NCBI GenBank assembly: GCA_964369465.1
Contig: CAYJEX010000023.1
Location: forward strand, 1-23,513
DNA from: CAYJHC01 sp964369465
Lineage (GTDB): Bacteria; Bacillota; Clostridia; Peptostreptococcales; Anaerovoracaceae
DNA: 23,513 nucleotides
Direction: 5' to 3'
Program-made: the position numbers and the translations under genes
The notes under the pieces: model-generated
The model's input: only the letters and a program-made list of their open reading frames with translations
Databases searched by the model: none
What the model was told of the DNA's origin: nothing
Shown: in pieces, positions 13,630 through 21,758 of the stretch
Layout of the letters: every line of letters starts with the position of its first letter
Position numbering within the stretch: the stretch's first letter is position 1

Positions 13630-14598
13630 TTATTTTGTAAAATCTCCGTGCCCTTTTAGTCCATATGCACCTTTGGATTTAACAATTGCTCTATTTACAG
13701 CCTTCGACATAACATAAGATGCTAATGTACCTACCGCATCCAAAGACGCTTCAACTTCGCCTGTACACATTGCAAATGCGGAATCTCCATCTGCAGATGT
13801 GTTTACAGGTCTAATTACCCTAATAAATCCATTTTGTGCCATTTCAGCCATTTTTTTTGCTTCTGGTTTTGTCGCCTTAACATTAGTTATGATACAACCA
13901 ATAGTTGTATTCCCTGTAAAAACATTTCTTCCTTTGTATATTTCATCATACATTTTTTGCTCTGTGCTAGCCAAAGAAGTTTTATCTTCGCTAAGTATTC
14001 CTCCTAGTTGTTCTCCTGTATCAGCGTCAAAAACATCTCCTAGGGCATTTACTGCAACTATTGCACCCACTTTGACATCTCCTATTTGAACTGCATACGT
14101 GCCTAAACCGCCTTTCATAGCAGTCTCTAGCCCTAAAAGCTTACCTATACATGCACCTGTGCCTACTCCAACATTTCCTTCTTCTACTTCTTCGTTTTTG
14201 TCTGCATTTACACATGCCTCGTATCCCATTTTTTTATCAGGCCTCACCTTATGATCTCCTACGGCCAAGTCAAACAAGCTGGCTCCACATACAATTGGAA
14301 CGACAGTCACCCCAACATCAAAACCAATTTTTTTATTTTCTAAATATTCCATCGCACCTGCAGAAGCATCTAATCCAAACGCACTACCACCACTTAGCAT
14401 TATTGCGTGAACTATATCCACGGCCTTTATAGGATCCAAAAGTTCTGTCTCTCTAGATGCAGGAGCACTCCCCCGAACATCTATCCCTGCACTGGCTCCT
14501 TTTTCACAAATTATAACTGTGCACCCTGTTCCTGCTTCTTCATTTGAAGCATGTCCAATTTTTATGCCCTCTATTTCTGATATTTTTATTTCTTTCAT
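13630..14598 (-). CDS. P1 family peptidase (DmpA/BapA-like, MEROPS S58)
   Basis: This is an N-terminal-nucleophile hydrolase family of aminopeptidases acting on L-amino acid, D-amino acid amide or beta-peptide substrates; members self-cleave before the nucleophile. The 322 residues show GIKIGHA (11-17), VRGSAPASRETELLDP (41-56), LSGGSAFGLDA (68-78), GNVGVGTGA and, at 229-236, GNTTIGCI. The last is where the self-processing Thr/Ser sits in relatives, so Thr231 or Thr232 is the likely nucleophile. No signal peptide is present, so it should be cytosolic. The ATG at 14598 has GAGG six nt upstream; an in-frame upstream ATG at 14628 has no site. It has an extended -10 promoter and its own distal terminator. 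The transporter gene upstream suggests it cleaves imported peptides or amides. Confidence 0.87.
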   Translation of the reverse strand: MKEIKISEIEGIKIGHASNEEAGTGCTVIICEKGASAGIDVRGSAPASRETELLDPIKAVDIVHAIMLSGGSAFGLDASAGAMEYLENKKIGFDVGVTVVPIVCGASLFDLAVGDHKVRPDKKMGYEACVNADKNEEVEEGNVGVGTGACIGKLLGLETAMKGGLGTYAVQIGDVKVGAIVAVNALGDVFDADTGEQLGGILSEDKTSLASTEQKMYDEIYKGRNVFTGNTTIGCIITNVKATKPEAKKMAEMAQNGFIRVIRPVNTSADGDSAFAMCTGEVEASLDAVGTLASYVMSKAVNRAIVKSKGAYGLKGHGDFTK

Positions 14599-14632
14599 AC
14601 CATACCTCGCTTCTACCGTAACTGACAAATAT

Positions 14633-14641
14633 AGTATATCA
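14633..14641 (-). promoter_or_regulatory. Extended -10 promoter of the P1 peptidase gene
   Basis: On the minus strand: TGATATACT, an extended -10 element about 35 bp before the ATG at 14598. There is no clear -35. Confidence 0.5.
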
Positions 14642-14681
14642 TAAAATATTTTTAATTAGGATATTTCAAATTAATTTTATC

Positions 14682-14722
14682 AAAAAAGCAAAATGCAACT
14701 AATATAGTTGCACTTTGCTTTT
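14682..14722 (-). terminator. Terminator of the OPT transporter gene
   Basis: The arms at 14684-14701 and 14705-14722 pair over about 18 positions around a short loop. The single non-Watson-Crick position is A-C in plus RNA but G-U in minus RNA, which shows that the minus strand is the functional one. A T-run follows on that strand. Confidence 0.85.
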
Positions 14723-14752
14723 AAAATTAAACTTTATTCTTCTTATATGATG

Positions 14753-16402
14753 TTACGCTATAAATTGAACTGCCAATATTATAGCAATAACTACTCCTAT
14801 AATAGCTTCTCCACCAAGAAGACCCGCTGCAATAACAGTTCCTTTTCCTGATTTTTCGAAATTAGGACAAGCTCTATCTAGAACAAATCTGATTACCGCT
14901 CCAATAAATGCAGTAGCAGTTAAGTAGAATGGTAGATATACGCCTAGACCTAGAGTCATTACTGGATAGAATCCAATAACGTATAGTATAGCAGCAATTA
15001 CAAGTCCAATCAAGAATGAAGGAACGTGTGCAATTCCACCTGCCAATGCAGCAACTGCAGAAGCTTGTGCTGCTGGGAATAGTTCTGGATTACCGAACGC
15101 ATCAGCGCCGTACGCAGTAACGATTGCAATTATTACGAATGCAGATGCAACCGCACCTACAAGTCCACCAATTAATTCTCCAGTCCATTGTGCTTTAGGG
15201 TTAGTATTTAACATATGTCCCGCTTTAAAGTCATTCATAACGTCTCCAACTAGTCCGCAAGCTACAGCTACTATAGCAGCTATATAAATAGCAGCAACTT
15301 CAGTTGTAGTAGGTGCAAGTAATGATGCTAATATAAGCACGAAGATACCGAAAACTTCCATAGGATTGATAGCTGACATACCTACAGTCTGGCAGGACAT
15401 CGCAGTAGCTAGCCATACTCCTAAAATCGTTACTATAGCAGCAATTATTGGAAGATCTAATACTACAACGTATAAAACAGCAAACAATACCATTAATATC
15501 GGAGCCCATCTTAGAGGAACTATAGAATCTCCTATAGAATCTTTAGAAACCATAGAACCAAATATTTTTTTCGAATTAGGTATTATATTCTTCAAGAATA
15601 CTCCAACTCCAGTACCTACCATTAATCCTAGTCCAAGACTACTCTTAACTGCCGCTGCCGTTCCTGCATCAAAGAATCCTAATTCTTGTCCTGCAAATAG
15701 AATACCAAAGTCTCCTACAAGTCCACCTAAGAACCAAACACCTATAAATACAGGCCCTACCAAGTATCCTACAGAAATAAGCATTGGAGAATACCAAATA
15801 CCTGCTAACGATCCGTAACCCATCATTTGAGGATTTAAGTACAAAGCAGGAACTTTCATTAAGAAATCTCTAAGGAATGTCCATACTGCCGCAACTCCCA
15901 AAGATCCAAATAACAATGCCGCTTTTTTACCACCTGCATCCCCAACTTTAAGAGCTTCCGCCGCAGCTTGACCCATAGCGTAAGGAAGTTCAGATGTTTC
16001 AATAAATTGTTTTCTCATAAGAGATGTAAATATTAGTCCTAATACTGTACCACTAATCGTGATCAACAATAGAGTAACAATATTAATTTCCGTCCCAGGA
16101 TATAACATATATATTGCTGGAATTGTAAATGCAACCCCTCCTGCTACCATCGACCCTGCTGACATCGCAGTGTGTGTAACGTTAATTTCATTAATATTTG
16201 TTTTTCCAAATAGTTTTAGAGTAAACATCGAAAGCAACGCTACGAACATTATTGGGAATGGAAGTGACGATGCTTTAAGTGCTATAAACATAGATGAACA
16301 CGTTACTATCAACGCACCAATAACTCCGATAATCATACCTCGAGCAGTTAATTGCTCTTTGAATGAAGTGGCATACTTTATGCCTTTGTTTTCATCAGAC
16401 AT
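14753..16402 (-). CDS. OPT/YSL family transporter
   Basis: This secondary transporter belongs to the oligopeptide / yellow-stripe-like family, whose bacterial members import small peptides or metal-chelate compounds, probably proton-driven. The 549 residues are almost all hydrophobic, with about 14-16 predicted helices. Family stretches include RGMIIGVIGALIVTCSSMFI near the N-terminus, ALKASSLPFPIMF, SELPYAMGQAAAEALKVGD (137-155) and a late NPKAQWTGELIGGLVGA. AGGAG lies 6 nt before the ATG. A promoter with a dyad over its -10 lies upstream, but no terminator separates it from the amidohydrolase gene 160 bp upstream, so read-through is possible. The adjacent peptidase and amidohydrolase favour a peptide- or amide-type substrate, which is inference. 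Confidence 0.9.
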   Translation of the reverse strand: MSDENKGIKYATSFKEQLTARGMIIGVIGALIVTCSSMFIALKASSLPFPIMFVALLSMFTLKLFGKTNINEINVTHTAMSAGSMVAGGVAFTIPAIYMLYPGTEINIVTLLLITISGTVLGLIFTSLMRKQFIETSELPYAMGQAAAEALKVGDAGGKKAALLFGSLGVAAVWTFLRDFLMKVPALYLNPQMMGYGSLAGIWYSPMLISVGYLVGPVFIGVWFLGGLVGDFGILFAGQELGFFDAGTAAAVKSSLGLGLMVGTGVGVFLKNIIPNSKKIFGSMVSKDSIGDSIVPLRWAPILMVLFAVLYVVVLDLPIIAAIVTILGVWLATAMSCQTVGMSAINPMEVFGIFVLILASLLAPTTTEVAAIYIAAIVAVACGLVGDVMNDFKAGHMLNTNPKAQWTGELIGGLVGAVASAFVIIAIVTAYGADAFGNPELFPAAQASAVAALAGGIAHVPSFLIGLVIAAILYVIGFYPVMTLGLGVYLPFYLTATAFIGAVIRFVLDRACPNFEKSGKGTVIAAGLLGGEAIIGVVIAIILAVQFIA

Positions 16403-16464
16403 TTTATTCTCCTTTCTTTTTACAACATATTATTGCATTAAAATAAATATATATAACTTACGTT

Positions 16465-16495
16465 ATAGTATCGCATACTATCTAAACTTTTGCAA
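16465..16495 (-). promoter_or_regulatory. Promoter and operator-like dyad of the OPT gene
   Basis: On the minus strand: TTGCAA (16495-16490), a 17-bp spacer, GATACT (16472-16467) preceded by TGC as an extended -10. A perfect dyad, ATAGTAT-CGC-ATACTAT (16465-16481), covers the -10 and the adjacent spacer, where a repressor would block the polymerase. Confidence 0.6.
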
Positions 16496-16562
16496 TAAAT
16501 GTTGTGAACTTTGCAAAAATACAGACACTATTAAGATACATATTACGATCAGAAATATCTAA

Positions 16563-18239
16563 TTAAACATTATATTCAACAATTCCATCTATTATTGTCG
16601 TTTTCACCCTTACTTCATTGAGCTTGTTTGCGTCAAGATTCAAAATATCCTCCGACAAAATTACTAAATCTGCGAGTTTTCCTACCTCAATGCTGCCTTT
16701 TATATCCTCTTCATACGATGCATAAGCTCCATTTATCGTCGCACATCTAATAGCTTCTTTTACCGATATAGCTTGCGTTCTATCACACTGCTCATTTGCC
16801 ATCCTATCTATTCTATTTACAGCCGCATCTATCAGTGCCATTCCTGCAGGATAAGAAGGTGTATCACTATGAAGCGAACACTTCACTCCTTTGTCTAGCA
16901 TTGTTCTAAGAGCACAGATATATTTATTCCTCTCTTCGCCATAAAACAATTTAAACTTACTTCCTAACGAATATATACTTGAGATATTTACGCTAGGGCA
17001 AATATTCATTTTAGCCATATCTTCGATAAGTTTTTCATCAGTTATTGTACAGTGCTCTATTCGATGCCTTAAATTAGGCCTTGGATTTGTTTCAAAAGCT
17101 TTTTTATATCCTTCTACCATCATTTCTATAGCTTCGTCCCCTATAGCATGTGCTGTAGCTTGACATTCATTAATATTAATTCGATTGATATAATCAGATA
17201 CTTCTTCCTTACTCCAGCCTTTTTCTCTTGGAAGGGTTGGGTCATGGCTATATGGCTCTCTTGTTGCGCAAGATGGGCCTCCTGATCCTCCATCTATCAT
17301 GAACTTTGTACTACCAATTTTAAATCGTTCATCTCCTAGTCCCGATATGAGTCCCAACGCAAACCAATTTTCGTTTTGATCATATGAATATTCTTTTCCA
17401 AAAATGCTATGAATCATCATATATGTTCTTACTTTAAACTCATTTGACTTACATAGTTTTTGCATTATATGATACGATGTTTTTCCCAGTTCGCCACAAT
17501 CATGTATTGAAGTTATTCCATTTTCTAAGCAATGTTTTTGGGCTTTTAGAGCAGCATTTCTTTGCGCTTCTTCTTTATAATCCACTTTACCCCAAAGCCA
17601 AAAATGCGTGTGTCCCCTAACCATACCTGTTACTTTACCATCTATTACTTCTACTTCATCTGGCGGGAATTTATCAGCGTCTTGAGGGGATTTTACACCT
17701 AAAATTTTAAGTGCTTCTGTATTATACATACATATATGCCCTCCCCCGTGCATACAGTGAACAGGGTTGTTTGGTGCAACTTCATCAAGTTCTTCTATAG
17801 TCGGGTGTCTTTTCTCAATCAACATGTTAGGGTCATACCCCATCAAAGAAACCCATTCTCCCTGTTGTTTTTGTCCTATCGCTTCTCGAATTATCTCCAG
17901 AAGTTGTTTTATTGATTTACATCTTGCAGGATACGTATTTATCATTGGAGAAGATATTAGATCCCCAATAAGTCCACTTAAAATCGGATGATAATGCGTA
18001 TCAATAAAGCCAGGAATCAATGTTTTACCATTTAAATCGAAAGTTTCCGGTTCCTTGTACTCATATCCTAAAAAGTCTTTTTCCTTTTGTATCATCCTTT
18101 TCAGATCATCCTCAGAACCTACGAATGTAATGCGATTTTCGCTTACACCTACTGCCTCTGCAATAGAATCATTTTTATCTATAGTAATCACAGTTCCATT
18201 TTTGAAAACTTTATCTATCTGTACAAATTTATATGTCAT
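16563..18239 (-). CDS. Amidohydrolase, YtcJ-like (amidohydrolase_3)
   Basis: This is a metal-dependent hydrolase of the urease-type superfamily. The 558 residues start with a small beta domain (VFKNGTVITIDKNDSI), followed by the metal motif GFIDTHYHP (HxH), then HAIGDEAIEMM, RHRIEHCTI and SLHSDTPSYPAG with the late His and Asp. The protein ends in the C-terminal beta segment GKLADLVILSEDIL typical of these enzymes. There is no signal peptide. Relatives include N-substituted formamide deformylase-like enzymes, but most have unknown substrates, so only an amide- or ring-hydrolysing role can be proposed. Its GGAG ribosome site lies in the last codons of panE, with a 3-bp gap, so it is translationally tied to panE. 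Confidence 0.87.
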   Translation of the reverse strand: MTYKFVQIDKVFKNGTVITIDKNDSIAEAVGVSENRITFVGSEDDLKRMIQKEKDFLGYEYKEPETFDLNGKTLIPGFIDTHYHPILSGLIGDLISSPMINTYPARCKSIKQLLEIIREAIGQKQQGEWVSLMGYDPNMLIEKRHPTIEELDEVAPNNPVHCMHGGGHICMYNTEALKILGVKSPQDADKFPPDEVEVIDGKVTGMVRGHTHFWLWGKVDYKEEAQRNAALKAQKHCLENGITSIHDCGELGKTSYHIMQKLCKSNEFKVRTYMMIHSIFGKEYSYDQNENWFALGLISGLGDERFKIGSTKFMIDGGSGGPSCATREPYSHDPTLPREKGWSKEEVSDYINRININECQATAHAIGDEAIEMMVEGYKKAFETNPRPNLRHRIEHCTITDEKLIEDMAKMNICPSVNISSIYSLGSKFKLFYGEERNKYICALRTMLDKGVKCSLHSDTPSYPAGMALIDAAVNRIDRMANEQCDRTQAISVKEAIRCATINGAYASYEEDIKGSIEVGKLADLVILSEDILNLDANKLNEVRVKTTIIDGIVEYNV

Positions 18240-18242
18240 TAA

Positions 18243-19172
18243 TTACTCCAAAAATTTAATTATATTTGTAAGTGTATAATTTACTGGTGCTTCCATGCCT
18301 AGAAATTCTGCTTCTCTAACTATCGCTCCATTTATCATGTCTATTTCTGTTTTGTTGCCTTTTAATAAGTCTTGGAGCATAGAAGCCTTGTTTTTTGACG
18401 TGGCCTTGCATACATCCTTTGCATGAGTTATTGGGTCTGCGTATGATAATTTAACTCCTTTTTTATCTGCTACTGTTTTTGCTTCTGCTACTGCTTTTTC
18501 TAAAATATTTACAAGTTCTGGGTGTTCTAATAGTTCGCCATTTGTTATTTTTGCGATTCCTACTATAGCATTTATTCCTACATTTACCATTAATTTGTCC
18601 CAAATAAGGCCTATCACATTTTCGGAAATCTCTGTTTCCATATTTGCATCATTAAGTAGATTGGCAATATGTTTTATTCTTTCAGTTTCTTTTCCTGATA
18701 TTTCTCCAATTATCGTCTTTCCTTTGCCTGCATGACGAATACATCCCGCTTCAAGCATTGTGGCTCCATGTGCAGTAGTTCCAGCTATTACATTTTCCTC
18801 ACCAATTATTTTTTTTATTTCGTCAACATTGCCAAGGCCATTTTGAAGAGTCAATCCAACTGTTCCTGATTCAAAGCAATCACTTTCACCAAACAGCGCT
18901 TTGTTACTTTCGATTGCCTTCGCCGTAAGAGTAGACTTAACAAAAACTATAACTAAATCACAAACTCCAACTTCATCGGCTCTAGACGATGCTTTTACAT
19001 CAGAATATATTGAAGTATCGCCTTCCCACTCTAGAGAAAGTCCATTATTATTTATTTTATCTATATGGTCTTGCCATACATCTAATAGAAACACTTGATT
19101 ATTTTTGTTTTGAGAAAGTTTTGCTCCATAAAGCGATCCCATTGCACCTGCACCGATTATTGCGATTTTCAT
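18243..19172 (-). CDS. panE: 2-dehydropantoate 2-reductase (ketopantoate reductase family)
   Basis: The enzyme reduces ketopantoate to pantoate with NADPH, the second step of the pantothenate branch. The 309 residues begin with the Rossmann motif IGAGAMGSLYGAKL (6-19); LTLQNGLGN (108-116) and the catalytic-lysine segment WDKLMVNVGINAIVGI (191-206, Lys193) are clear. It follows panB with a 1-bp gap (TAA-T-ATG), so the two consecutive pathway steps are made together. Members of this family can also reduce other 2-oxo acids, but the panB linkage makes the ketopantoate role the best call. The last codons supply the ribosome site of the amidohydrolase gene. Confidence 0.92.
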   Translation of the reverse strand: MKIAIIGAGAMGSLYGAKLSQNKNNQVFLLDVWQDHIDKINNNGLSLEWEGDTSIYSDVKASSRADEVGVCDLVIVFVKSTLTAKAIESNKALFGESDCFESGTVGLTLQNGLGNVDEIKKIIGEENVIAGTTAHGATMLEAGCIRHAGKGKTIIGEISGKETERIKHIANLLNDANMETEISENVIGLIWDKLMVNVGINAIVGIAKITNGELLEHPELVNILEKAVAEAKTVADKKGVKLSYADPITHAKDVCKATSKNKASMLQDLLKGNKTEIDMINGAIVREAEFLGMEAPVNYTLTNIIKFLE

Positions 19173-19173
19173 A

Positions 19174-20004
19174 TTAGTACAGCCTCTTCAATTCTTCATC
19201 TGTCACTCCACCAAACGTATGTACTTCTTCTGGGAACGCACCTGATTTAACATCTGCCTTAAATTCTTCTAAGCCTTTAACTATTTCAGGTGACAAATTC
19301 ATATATTGTTTCACGAACTTTGGAAGGAATTTTTCAAATAATCCCATCATGTCATGGAATACAAGAACTTGCCCATCAGTATATCTTCCACCACCAATTC
19401 CAATAGTAGGAACTTTAACTTTTTCTGTAATTAGTTTACCAACCGCTTCAGGAACACACTCAATAACCATTCCCCAAACACCAGCTTTTTCTAGAGCTAA
19501 CGCATCTTCTAATACATTTTGTGCCGCATCGCCTTTTCCTTGAACTTTGAATCCTCCAAGTTTTGACACTGTTTGTGGCGTAAGGCCAATATGACCCATT
19601 ACAGGAATTCCTGCATCTACTATTGCTTTTACTGTTTCTGCCACTTCAACTCCACCTTCAAGTTTGATAACATCACATCTTCCTTCTTTCATAAGTCTAG
19701 TCGCATTTGCTATTGCATCTTCTTTGCTTCCATTATATGATCCAAAAGGCATATCTCCTACTATAAGTGGTGTAGGTGCCCCAAGCACTACTGGTTTAAT
19801 ATGGTGTAGCATCTGATCCATTGTACACGCTACTGTAGAATCGTCTCCTAAAACTGTCATCATTAGTGAGTCGCCCACCAAAATTATTTCAATTCCTGCT
19901 TTTTCTACTAAACAAGCAGTTGGATAATCATAAGCCGTTGTCATGCTTATTTTTTCTCCCTTATCTTTCATTTCTTGTAATTTTAAAGTTGTGATTTTAG
20001 CCAT
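19174..20004 (-). CDS. panB: 3-methyl-2-oxobutanoate hydroxymethyltransferase
   Basis: The enzyme transfers a hydroxymethyl group from 5,10-methylene-THF to 2-oxoisovalerate, giving ketopantoate, the first step toward pantothenate and CoA. The 276-residue TIM-barrel protein shows MTTAYDYPTACLVEKAG, ILVGDSLMM with the metal Asp, VGDMPFGSYNGS with the second Asp, KLEGG, GHIGLTPQTVSKLGGFKVQG and the catalytic Glu in VIECVP. One segment reads GIGGGRYTDGQVLVFHDM where most PanB proteins I know have GIGAGPxCDGQVLV, a small variation away from the metal site. GGAG lies 7 nt before the ATG; a TTGAAT-17-TAAAAT promoter is upstream. panC and panD are not in the window. Confidence 0.93.
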   Translation of the reverse strand: MAKITTLKLQEMKDKGEKISMTTAYDYPTACLVEKAGIEIILVGDSLMMTVLGDDSTVACTMDQMLHHIKPVVLGAPTPLIVGDMPFGSYNGSKEDAIANATRLMKEGRCDVIKLEGGVEVAETVKAIVDAGIPVMGHIGLTPQTVSKLGGFKVQGKGDAAQNVLEDALALEKAGVWGMVIECVPEAVGKLITEKVKVPTIGIGGGRYTDGQVLVFHDMMGLFEKFLPKFVKQYMNLSPEIVKGLEEFKADVKSGAFPEEVHTFGGVTDEELKRLY

Positions 20005-20097
20005 TTTATTTCTCCATTCTATCGATTAATTTAAATTAAAATTAGACACAAAAATACATTTCATATAAGATTTAGAATGTTTTATTTTTGATATTTA

Positions 20098-20126
20098 ATT
20101 TTACATCAGAAGAAGTTAATATTCAA
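20098..20126 (-). promoter_or_regulatory. Promoter of the panB-panE-amidohydrolase operon
   Basis: On the minus strand: TTGAAT (20126-20121), a 17-bp spacer, then TAAAAT (20103-20098), about 95 bp upstream of the panB ATG. Confidence 0.65.
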
Positions 20127-20165
20127 GGAAAAGAATGATAAAGCGAAACAAATTATTGAAAATAA

Positions 20166-20198
20166 TTAAAAAGGCCTCTGCTCAATAGGAAGGCCTTT
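20166..20198 (-). terminator. Terminator after the SDR gene
   Basis: AAAGGCCT (20170-20177) and AGGCCTTT (20191-20198) form a perfect 8-bp stem with a 13-nt loop; the minus strand continues with Ts. It ends the ettA-fic-SDR transcript and separates it from panB. Confidence 0.85.
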
Positions 20199-20219
20199 GC
20201 TTATCATTTAACTGTTTTA

Positions 20220-21053
20220 TTAAATTTTGTACATTTTTTTTATGATTTTATCATAGATTCTATCTCCAAATAATTTTTGAACCAAAACCCCAGACTTAGA
20301 ACCATATCCTATTAAATATCTTGTTTTAGGTCTCTTCGTTGTTACTGCCTTTCCTATACATTCTGCTACTGCCAAAGGAGGAGTGAATTTCTTACCTATT
20401 GTGTAGTTCTCCTTCATTACATTCGAAACAATGTTCACCTCATCTTTGTATGGCCCCGTGCCCGATGTTTTTTCAAGCCCTTCTGCGGCTATAAGCCCCC
20501 AATTAGTTTTTATTCCGCCAGGTTCAATAACGATAACATCTATTCCAAATCTTTCAACCTCTAATCTAAGGCATGCAGAAAAACCTTCAACTGCAAATTT
20601 AGTCATATGGTACCACGCCCCAAAAGGTGTCCAAACTCTGCCTCCCATCGAGGCAATATTTACAATTTTTCCATATTTATTTTTACGCATATGTGGAATA
20701 ACTAGTTGAGTCATTTTTGCTAATCCCATTATATTCACTTCAATTTGCCTACGACCTTCTTCCATTGGGACTTCTTCCACAGTACCAAAGGTTCCATAAC
20801 CAGCATTGTTTACAAGAACATCAATTCGTCCTTCCATTTTAACAATGCTCTCAACACATGATATCATTGAGTCTTCGTTCGTAACATCCAGGGCAACTGT
20901 TTTAATTCCTTTTGCTTCTAAAGATTTAAGTCTATCCAGCCTTCGCGCCGCACCATATACTGTAAATCCCCTTTGGGATAAAACTATGGCTGTTTCTTCC
21001 CCAATTCCACTTGAGGCTCCTGTTACAAGAGCTACCCTTTTTGAACTAGTCAT
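20220..21053 (-). CDS. Short-chain dehydrogenase/reductase (SDR) family oxidoreductase
   Basis: This NAD(P)-dependent classical SDR has 277 residues. Cofactor motif TGASSGIG (11-18), NNAG (82-85), Ser135 in VNIAS and the active-site pair Tyr148-Lys152 in WYHMTK are all present, so it should be active. AARRLDRL after the second beta strand has arginines that favour NADP(H). The C-terminal part (KKFTPPLAVAECIGKAVT, RYLIGYGSK) resembles SDRs annotated as acting on retinol, steroid or acyl-type substrates; the true substrate is unknown. AGGAGG lies 6 nt before the ATG. It follows the Fic gene by 49 bp and ends at a strong terminator. Confidence 0.9.
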   Translation of the reverse strand: MTSSKRVALVTGASSGIGEETAIVLSQRGFTVYGAARRLDRLKSLEAKGIKTVALDVTNEDSMISCVESIVKMEGRIDVLVNNAGYGTFGTVEEVPMEEGRRQIEVNIMGLAKMTQLVIPHMRKNKYGKIVNIASMGGRVWTPFGAWYHMTKFAVEGFSACLRLEVERFGIDVIVIEPGGIKTNWGLIAAEGLEKTSGTGPYKDEVNIVSNVMKENYTIGKKFTPPLAVAECIGKAVTTKRPKTRYLIGYGSKSGVLVQKLFGDRIYDKIIKKMYKI

Positions 21054-21102
21054 ATTATGCCTCCTAATTGTTGATCATCTTGATATACATTAAGTTTTTG
21101 CC

Positions 21103-21708
21103 CTAAACCAATTCCTCAACCTTATACACATTATATCCCTCATAGTAATAGCTAGCATCAATACCCTTCATATAAATTTCTCTATTATTTATATCTTCTG
21201 TAAGTGCACATTTTAATAAATGTTTTATCTCTGTATCCTTGATAGGACTTCTCTCCATGGCTAGAAGGTAATCGTTTTTATCAACCTTTCTCCAATCAAT
21301 AACCATTTTAATATTGTTTTTCAGTATTAAATCCAACCATATCCTTATGCTTCTTCCATTCCCCTCACGAAAAGGGTGGGCAATATTCATCTCAACATAT
21401 TTTTCAATAATTTCATCAAAGTTTGACTGTGGCATTTTGTCTATATTTTGCAGCGATGCTTCTAGATACATCAGAGGAGCGAAACGAAAGTTTCCTTTTG
21501 CAATATTCACCGAACGAATTTTTCCTGCAAAATCGCATATTTCTTCAAACAAAAACTTGTGGATATAGACCAAAGTAGAAAATTTCCCTACTTCCAATGT
21601 AGCAAGTATATTTTTTTCAAACAATTCGTAAGCTTTAATTTTGCTTATTCTTTCTTCTGCCAAAGCAAGTTCAGCTTCTGTTTTTAATCCGAGCTTGTTT
21701 TCAAGCAT
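21103..21708 (-). CDS. Class III Fic family protein (predicted AMP-transferase)
   Basis: Fic enzymes usually transfer AMP from ATP to a Ser, Thr or Tyr hydroxyl of a target protein. The 201 residues carry the core motif HPFREGNGRS (111-120) with catalytic His111 intact, the upstream IHKFLFEEICDFAGKIRSVNI helix-and-flap region, and near the C-terminus SYYYEG (186-191). That fits the inhibitory motif [S/T]xxxE[G/N], with Ser186 and Glu190. A C-terminal location defines class III, the type of Neisseria meningitidis Fic, so it is likely self-inhibited and no separate antitoxin gene is expected; none is seen. The ATG at 21708 was chosen (GGAGG, 6 nt), not an in-frame ATG 30 nt upstream. It lies 50 bp downstream of ettA and is probably co-transcribed. 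Confidence 0.9.
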   Translation of the reverse strand: MLENKLGLKTEAELALAEERISKIKAYELFEKNILATLEVGKFSTLVYIHKFLFEEICDFAGKIRSVNIAKGNFRFAPLMYLEASLQNIDKMPQSNFDEIIEKYVEMNIAHPFREGNGRSIRIWLDLILKNNIKMVIDWRKVDKNDYLLAMERSPIKDTEIKHLLKCALTEDINNREIYMKGIDASYYYEGYNVYKVEELV

Positions 21709-21758
21709 TAGCTTCCTCCCCCTTACTTGTTTTTTCACATATCACTGCATTGTTGTTA

